From: an uncultured Helicobacter sp.
Lineage (GTDB): Bacteria; Campylobacterota; Campylobacteria; Campylobacterales; Helicobacteraceae
Assembly (NCBI GenBank): GCA_947179285.1
Contig: CAMXAV010000060.1
Coordinates: forward strand, 1-5,717
DNA: 5,717 bases
Direction: 5' to 3'
The notes under the pieces are model-generated. The model saw nothing but the letters and a program-made list of their open reading frames with translations. It made no database searches and was not told the origin of the DNA. Position numbers and translations under genes: made by a program. This document shows positions 1 to 5,200 of this stretch, in pieces (position 1 is the first letter of the stretch; each line of letters starts with the position of its first letter).

Positions 1-4
1 GCAA

Positions 5-47
5 CGTCTATGTTCGAGCCGTAAGGCATAACATAGACGCAGCGCTG
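5..47. repeat. 10-bp inverted repeat with nested stem, followed by an 8-bp palindrome
   Basis: CGTCTATGTT (5-14) and AACATAGACG (30-39) are perfect inverted copies. Inside the 15-base interval GCC (18-20) and GGC (25-27) add a nested stem around GTAA. The palindrome CAGCGCTG follows at 40-47. No T run follows. It may belong to another interspersed repeat cut by the window edge. Confidence 0.6.
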
Positions 48-109
48 TGGAATATAGGCATAATCCGTGCGGAGCACATACAATTGAAGAGCGTGCTAGG
101 GATTGGGGG

Positions 110-162
110 TCAAAGGGGGATAAGGGGAACGCTTCGCAAGTAGTTCCCCTTGTCCCCCTTGA
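110..162. repeat. Strong hairpin: ~20-bp stem with 12-base loop
   Basis: The left arm 110-130 (TCAAAGGGGGATAAGGGGAAC) would pair with the right arm 143-162; the left arm differs from the reverse complement of the right arm by one extra A (bulge) and one T for C change that is still a U-G pair in plus-strand RNA. The loop is 131-142. The stem is followed on the plus strand by an A run (162-167), which means no U run closes a terminator on that strand; on the minus strand the A run is a T run but lies before the hairpin. It is best called a conserved structural or mobile repeat of unknown role. Confidence 0.7.
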
Positions 163-270
163 AAAAATAACCAGGCAAAGAATCACAAGCAAAGATGAAA
201 ACCATGAGAATCTAAAAAGCATGGAATTAAAAGAGACACAATGCTAACGCTCAACATGACAAGATTCCAC

Positions 271-378
271 GTGTCATTGCGAGTGAGCGGCGCGAGCGTG
301 GCAATCAACAGGCAAGGAATCCCGACTAAACAAGAATCCCAACACGGTTGATTGCTTCGCGTAAGCTCGCAATGACAC
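271..378. repeat. CATTGCGAG-type inverted doublet element, copy 1
   Basis: The 13-bp ends GTGTCATTGCGAG (271-283) and CTCGCAATGACAC (366-378) are perfect inverted repeats, and the inner GCAATCAA (301-308) pairs perfectly with TTGATTGC (348-355), leaving a 39-base spacer. Each half is itself an imperfect palindrome (ATTGC…GCAAT). It starts 28 bases after the ATPase stop codon in the direction of transcription and has the same orientation as copy 2, so the two copies bracket the ATPase gene. It could act as a transcript-stabilising 3' structure. It resembles REPIN or MITE-type elements; it has no coding capacity. Confidence 0.82.
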
Positions 379-406
379 TAGGCTACATCTTTAATGGCTT
401 GCGTCT

Positions 407-1975
407 TTATGTCGCGTTTTTGCTTGCGATTCTAAGAGAATCACGATAATTCACCCCCACAATATCCGCGATATAATCAAGCTCATTTTCTTTGATTGTT
501 CCATCAGCATTTGCAAGGTCGACAATCTCCGTTCCAAGCCCATTGTCTCTTGCCTTGAGAAGTCGAATTTCATCGAGATGATTGCAATCAATCATAAATG
601 GCGAATGCGTGCTCACGATAAAAAGAATGCCTCTTTTTTGTGCAAGCTCTTTCAAATATTTGCGTAGCCTTCTTTGCATTGGAACGCTCAAAGATTCTTC
701 AATATCATCAATCAACACAATCGTGCCATTTTGTATTTTTTTATCATAGATAAGCTGAAAGAAAAAGCCAAACATTTTCTTAAAGCTCGCACTTTGTCTT
801 TCGAGCGACAAACGTTGCCTATTCCTGCGAATCTGGAGCAAAATTTTATGAATATCGAACCTGATTTCAAAATGATATGTGCCTGAAACACTCACTTCAT
901 AGATAGAATTAAAATACTGATTCATATCTTGCAGCTTATCATTTATCGAATCTTCTATCTCGGATAGTTCCCCAATCTCGTCTTGTTGTTCGTATGCCCC
1001 TTGAATAGATTTGATAACAAGATGTCCATCTTCTCCATAGATTCCATGAAAAAGCGTTTGAAAAAACTTAGAATCTGCTAACTTATCGGGTGTTGTAGAG
1101 AGCTCATCATCTTTAAAGCTCAATTCCTCATAAAGCACAATTTTCCGCTCAAGAAGTTTTTTTACATTCTGATTTGGAATCTCCGAGTCCTGAACGTCCA
1201 ACAAAGAAACACATTCCCCGTCCTTAACCACATTGCCAATCGCGTATTTTTGTTGCATTTTTTTATCCTCATCGAGAGAAACAGTGGTGCAATATTTTTT
1301 AACAGATTGCGATTCGATGTGCTGCGTTTGTTTGTCAAGATATGCGGCAAGGTTTTGTTTCACATCGAGCGCTTCATACCCAACAATAAGAGGACAATGC
1401 AATCGCTCTGACTTCCCAACTCTTATCTTGCCCGGTGGCAAAAAATCATCGCGAGTTTTAAATGGCTCTGTCGTGCAACGCAAAAATCTTCCCAGTTCTG
1501 TCTCTTCTTCTTGAAGAATCAATTTCATGTCATATTCTTCATTTTTGCAATGTTCGATATAAACGTTGAGACTATCAAACTGGTTTTGCAATTTTTTCAA
1601 AAGTGCATCAAAATCAACCTGCTGTCCTTTTGCCCTTATTTTCTGTGCTTCGCCGCTTCTGTTGGCAACATCTTGTGGATAATACAGATAATAAGCGGGA
1701 ATCTGATAGCTGAACGAAATTGCAGGCAAACAATTGCGATGTTGAGGAAAATTAGGAATGTCTTTATCGCTCAAAGGATTATTTTCACAATTTCCAAACT
1801 TCGCCAATGCGTCCAACAAGTTACTTTTGCCCGAATTATTCTCGCCAAGAATAATCACCAAACCACCAATATTTTCGTCCGTATTTGAAAGTCGCAAAAA
1901 CGCTTCTTGCGATTTATCGCCTTCACAAACGCCAATATTCCTAAAATTACGAATTACAAATCCGCGAGTTTTCAT
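407..1975 (-). CDS. ABC/SMC-type AAA family ATPase (RecF/OLD-like, AAA_21-type), no TOPRIM
   Basis: A complete 522-residue protein, ATG at 1973-1975 with AAAGGAG five bases upstream, TAA at 407-409. The N-terminus MKTRGFVIRNFRNIG matches the usual opening of RecF/SMC-like ATPases. Walker A is GENNSGKS (44-51). Residues ~110-380 are a charged, largely helical insertion, the place of the coiled-coil or dimerisation arm in this fold. LSLERQSASFKK (389-400) stands where the ABC signature is expected. Walker B is TIVLIDDIEESL (418-429); the family normally has DEPE, so Asp424 replaces the catalytic Glu and Ile425 the Pro. The switch His is in STHSPFMID (455-463). Only ~60 residues follow, too few for the TOPRIM nuclease of OLD proteins. 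It should bind ATP and dimerise in the cytoplasm. Such stand-alone ATPases are often linked to phage defence or DNA metabolism, but no partner gene adjoins it and the role is unknown. The gene is visibly more AT-rich than the surface-protein gene upstream. Confidence 0.9.
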   Translation of the reverse strand: MKTRGFVIRNFRNIGVCEGDKSQEAFLRLSNTDENIGGLVIILGENNSGKSNLLDALAKFGNCENNPLSDKDIPNFPQHRNCLPAISFSYQIPAYYLYYPQDVANRSGEAQKIRAKGQQVDFDALLKKLQNQFDSLNVYIEHCKNEEYDMKLILQEEETELGRFLRCTTEPFKTRDDFLPPGKIRVGKSERLHCPLIVGYEALDVKQNLAAYLDKQTQHIESQSVKKYCTTVSLDEDKKMQQKYAIGNVVKDGECVSLLDVQDSEIPNQNVKKLLERKIVLYEELSFKDDELSTTPDKLADSKFFQTLFHGIYGEDGHLVIKSIQGAYEQQDEIGELSEIEDSINDKLQDMNQYFNSIYEVSVSGTYHFEIRFDIHKILLQIRRNRQRLSLERQSASFKKMFGFFFQLIYDKKIQNGTIVLIDDIEESLSVPMQRRLRKYLKELAQKRGILFIVSTHSPFMIDCNHLDEIRLLKARDNGLGTEIVDLANADGTIKENELDYIADIVGVNYRDSLRIASKNAT

Positions 1976-1980
1976 TAGTT

Positions 1981-1987
1981 CTCCTTT
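1981..1987 (-). promoter_or_regulatory. Shine-Dalgarno site of the ATPase gene
   Basis: AAAGGAG on the minus strand, 5 bases before the ATG at 1973-1975. This near-ideal site and spacing settles the start of the 522-residue ATPase. Confidence 0.8.
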
Positions 1988-2012
1988 AATGTAGATGTAA
2001 AATAGTTTTAGA

Positions 2013-2033
2013 TTGGAATCATAAAGATTCCAA
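2013..2033. repeat. 8-bp inverted repeat upstream of the ATPase gene
   Basis: TTGGAATC (2013-2020) and GATTCCAA (2026-2033) are perfect inverted copies around a 5-base loop. The candidate -10 box of the ATPase promoter (2018-2023) sits inside it, so the repeat could be an operator for a dimeric regulator, a weak hairpin, or part of the neighbouring element: AAGATTCCA also precedes the left half of copy 1 at 261-269. No T run makes it a terminator. Confidence 0.4.
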
Positions 2034-2045
2034 ATTTCTTGTCAT
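2018..2045 (-). promoter_or_regulatory. Candidate vegetative promoter of the ATPase gene
   Basis: Read on the minus strand, ATGACA (2040-2045; 5 of 6 match to TTGACA) is followed after 16 bases by TATGAT (2018-2023; 5 of 6 match to TATAAT). The start codon is 43 bases past the end of the -10 box, giving a leader of roughly 35 bases that includes the ribosome binding site. The -35 hexamer is the outer end (TGTCAT on the plus strand) of repeat copy 2. Epsilonproteobacterial promoters often lack a strong -35, so the -10 is the main support. Confidence 0.4.
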
Positions 2046-2120
2046 TGCGAGGCGATAGCCGAAGCAATCTAACGCGTTTGGTTACCCCACACGGTTGATT
2101 GCTTCGCTTCGCTCGCAATG
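2040..2120. repeat. CATTGCGAG-type inverted doublet element, copy 2
   Basis: Left half 2040-2070 (TGTCATTGCGAG … GCAATCT) and right half 2095-2120 (TTGATTGC … CTCGCAATG) are inverted copies. CATTGCGAG (2043-2051) pairs exactly with CTCGCAATG (2112-2120), and GCAATC (2064-2069) pairs with GATTGC (2097-2102). Each half is also an imperfect palindrome (ATTGC…GCAAT), so two small hairpins or one long cruciform can form. The layout resembles REPIN/MITE-like non-autonomous elements. It lies between the surface protein gene and the ATPase gene. It shares 19 identical bases with copy 1 at 342-360 (here 2089-2107). Confidence 0.8.
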
Positions 2121-2160
2121 TAAAGGATTTTTGCCCCCCCTGGGCGCGCAAATGCGCATT

Positions 2161-2188
2161 CGCCCCCCCCCCCGCGGGGGGGGGGGCG
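2161..2188. repeat. 28-bp perfect palindrome of homopolymers (11 C, GC, 11 G)
   Basis: CG, 11 C (2163-2173), GC, 11 G (2176-2186), CG: identical to its reverse complement over all 28 bases. It begins 45 bp beyond the surface-protein stop codon, in non-coding DNA. A run of 7 C lies nearby at 2134-2140, and the 10-bp palindrome AATGCGCATT (2151-2160) directly abuts it. Its transcript would fold into a very stable G:C hairpin downstream of the surface gene, but no T run follows in either direction, so it is not a classical intrinsic terminator. Tract lengths may be variable in vivo or imperfectly sequenced. Confidence 0.85.
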
Positions 2189-2232
2189 CTACCCAGCCCG
2201 CAGAGAGCCGCAAGCCAAGCAAAGAATCGACA

Positions 2233-5200
2233 CTACGCCAACAAATTCGTAATATCCGAAACGCCAGCGACACCGTTGAGCTTGACAACGATGTCATCGG
2301 TGCTAGCGCCAGAGATTCCGCCAGTGGCAACAACATAGAAATCGCCGTTATGCTCGAATCCAGCGACTTTGTTGGTGCCGATGTCGTGTGTGGCGACATG
2401 GAGCTTTTGGTCGAGTGTGATGTTCTCGGCTGTTGCGCTGCCGTTGTCGCCATTATTGACGCTAAAGCTAATGATGCCGTTCGCAACGCTCGCCGCAAGC
2501 GTGCTGTTTTCGCCAACATAAATCGTATGTGCGCTAATGCTTGTCGCGACTTGCCCTTCGCCATAATATCCGCCGTTGCCATCGCGCAAGCGCAATCCGT
2601 CATTAGAAACATCAAAGTTCGTGATGCTATCCATCGCAGCAAGGTTTGCGGCAATGCCAACAATCTCGCCCGCAGCGTTGGTGGTTTCGGCAAAGACGAC
2701 ATAGCTATCAGCGCGTGTGCCCGCGCCATCGCTTCCTTGAGTCGTTGTGCTTGCGCTTACGCCGTTGGTGTTTACGCCAAGCGAGCCAGTGCCGGTAATC
2801 GTTGTGTTGATTCCAGCAGGAATGCTTGTGAGGCTAGTGCCCTGAATGGTGAGCGTAGAGCTGCCAGCGGGGACATAATAGAGCACATCTTCGCCGATGT
2901 TCTCGAAGTCAGACACGACAACAGCGCCATCAACGGTATCATCAGTCGTAAGAGTGAATGCGTTGGCAACCTCGTTAGCCGAGAGATTCTTGGTCGCGAT
3001 GATGGTCTTGCCATCGAATGTATAGCTTTGTCCAGCGGCAAGAGCGTTGAATGTAACGACAACCTGCCCATAACTATCGCCATGCGCGCCGACAATGTTG
3101 AATGTTTGGTCGCTGCCATCGCCATTGCCGTTGGTTTGGCTAAACTCGAAGCTTGCGTTGCCTGTGTAGCTTGCGGGGTCGGTGAGCACGAGCTCGATTC
3201 CGCCACCATCGACTTGGCGATACTCTGTGCCCTCAATCACGAACAATGCCTTGTTGTCTTTGGCGTTTGCGCGGTTGAATGTCTGCCCGTCAATGCTGAC
3301 TTTGGCACGGTCAGAAGCAGAGAGAGAATCGAGAGTTCCATTGGTGATGAGCTCAAACACAGCAGCTTCGAGGGCAGAGGCAGTCAGGACAACATCACTA
3401 AACACAATATTATGCCCATTAATCACAATCGTGCTTGTGTCGCCAACCGCATCGATTCCTTTCTCTTTTTGCGCACTCCAGCTTACAGCCGTATTGTTGG
3501 CATTGAATGTGTTGCTAGGAGTAATCGTAATGGTCGTTGCAGGGTCGGTGAGATTAGCGGCTTTAGTAGAATCAGCAATGATTTTAATCTCATTGTTTGC
3601 GATTCCGCCAAGTGCCGTATCGACTTTCGCACCCACACTTTCAAGGATTGTCTTAAGATTTGTTCCTCCTGCTACTTCACCACCAGCAGAGTTGAAAATC
3701 TTGGTGTTGGTAAAGGTTGTTGTGGCGCTCGCTTTCAACATATTCACAATGTCATCAGGAGCTACGGTTGCATTAGCAGCGACATCGCCCTTAACAGTGA
3801 ATGTGTTCCCATCAACAGTAAGCTTGAAGATTTCCACTTGTGTTTGCGCACTTGTAACTTGTTTGCCTGTCCAAACGAGGTTGCTACCCACAGGCGTAAC
3901 GCCGCCAGCAGTTCCGATTTGCTCAACAGCGGGCGAGACGCCGGCGATTGTCCAAGTGGCATTGTTCGTGCCATCGTCAAGTTTCACATTGCCGCTAAAT
4001 GTTACGCTTGTGTCGCTAACTGTGGCGGTGATTGTGTTGTTTGTTGTGGAATCAACGGCGAATTTCAAGCCAGCTTCCGCAAGTGCTGCTGTATAATCGG
4101 CAAAGGTTGCGCCAGCGCCGGTAACGGTCAAGTCAATGTCTCCAGCAATACTATCATCTGTTCCATTCAAGATAGCTGTGAGTTCATCCTCGGTAACCTT
4201 TGCACTTGTTGCGTTTGCAGTCGCTGTAAATGTAAGTGTGTATGTTTCGCCACCAATTGTAACATCAAATGTTGTCGCTGAACCAGAATTGAGCCCGGTT
4301 GTGATGATGGCTTTGGCAGCTCCATTATCTGTCGCGACAGATGCACTTGAGCCAGAAGAAATGAACGCCGCTGTGATTGCACTCGCAGAGGGGCGGAAGG
4401 CTTGGGCAGGTGTACCGATGTCAACAAATGTAAATACATCGGCTGTGGTTGCAGCGGTGATTGTGTAGGTGTTGGTGCCATCAGAGATAGAACCAGCAGC
4501 ACTAGAAGAATTAAAAGTATCGCCGCCAACGATTTTAATGTTTCCACTATCTGCTTCAGCCACAAGATTGAGGGCAGAAAGAGGACTATTAGCCAAGGCT
4601 GTTGTTGTGTCAGCTGTGGCAACCAAAAAAATTGTTCGACTATTTCCTGAATCATAGGTGAGTGTTCCTCCGTTGTTTAGAATGTCTATGATGTTGTCTA
4701 GTGTAGGTGAAGTTGTGCCTGCGTTATTTCCGTCTACCAAAATTTTATAATTAGTCGTTGTTCCATCAATTGTTACAGAAAATGTAAATGCTGTCGCTTG
4801 TGTTGTTGCGCTTACTGAAGGCGCGGAATAGGTGAATGCTGTATCGCCAGCAAGTTGCGCATTCACAGGCACAGGATTCGCCGCACTAATGCTCGCACTC
4901 GCACTCGCAGCGCCAGCAACGATGTTTGCGGTGAGGTTGGCGGGGGCATTGGTGCTGTCGTTGCCTGTGAATTTAAGATCGAGGTCTTTGAGGTTGCGAT
5001 TAGGTTGTGCAGTAATGTTGAGTGTGCCACCGCTTGCGCTCGCAGTTGCGCCAGCCCAGTCGCCTGTGAGGCTGTTAAGCTTGCCTGTGATGTTAAAGCC
5101 CGCTGTGATTGTGCCATTGTTGGCATAGTCGGCAATCGCTTTGGCAATCTCTGCGGCACGGACGATGCCAGTGTCGCCAACATTGGTAATCGTCAAGCCG

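Larger units (their letters stand above)
1..406. other. Gene-free repeat-rich region
   Basis: No reading frame here has a ribosome binding site or recognisable product. The region is made of structured DNA: a nested hairpin at 5-39, the long G-rich/C-rich hairpin at 110-162, an AT-rich stretch at 163-270, and the CATTGCGAG doublet at 271-378. The phrase CAGGCAAAGAATC at 172-184 recurs with one change at 309-321 inside the doublet. No tRNA fold, rRNA segment or CRISPR repeat is seen. Confidence 0.7.

Noticed and set aside
1..186. A 62-codon minus-strand frame open to the left edge (GTG at 184-186)
   Set aside because: It is formed by the same hairpin sequences, has no ribosome binding site, and has a Cys/Leu/Arg-rich low-quality translation typical of repeats read as protein. 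A gene continuing left cannot be fully excluded.
47..247. A 66-codon plus-strand frame starting with GTG
   Set aside because: No ribosome binding site, and it runs straight through the 110-162 hairpin arms; no recognisable product.
271..378. CRISPR array or insertion sequence ends
   Set aside because: The repeats are inverted pairs, not regularly spaced direct repeats with unique spacers, and no transposase is present.
407..1975. A full OLD-family nuclease with TOPRIM
   Set aside because: Only about 60 residues follow the STHSP motif and no TOPRIM-like Glu or DxD motifs are seen there.
2161..2188. Intrinsic terminator for the surface gene
   Set aside because: The stem is strong, but no T run follows on either strand, so only the palindrome is reported.
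2082..2729. A 215-codon minus-strand frame ending through the repeat
   Set aside because: Out-of-frame shadow of the surface gene's 3' end; its tail (…HCERSEAINRVG) is the familiar spurious translation of the CATTGCGAG repeat.
2095..4281. A 728-codon plus-strand frame opposite the surface protein gene
   Set aside because: An antisense shadow of a gene poor in codons that give reverse stops. It starts inside the repeat element, is rich in Cys/Arg/Ile without domain pattern, and the minus-strand frame has clear protein character.
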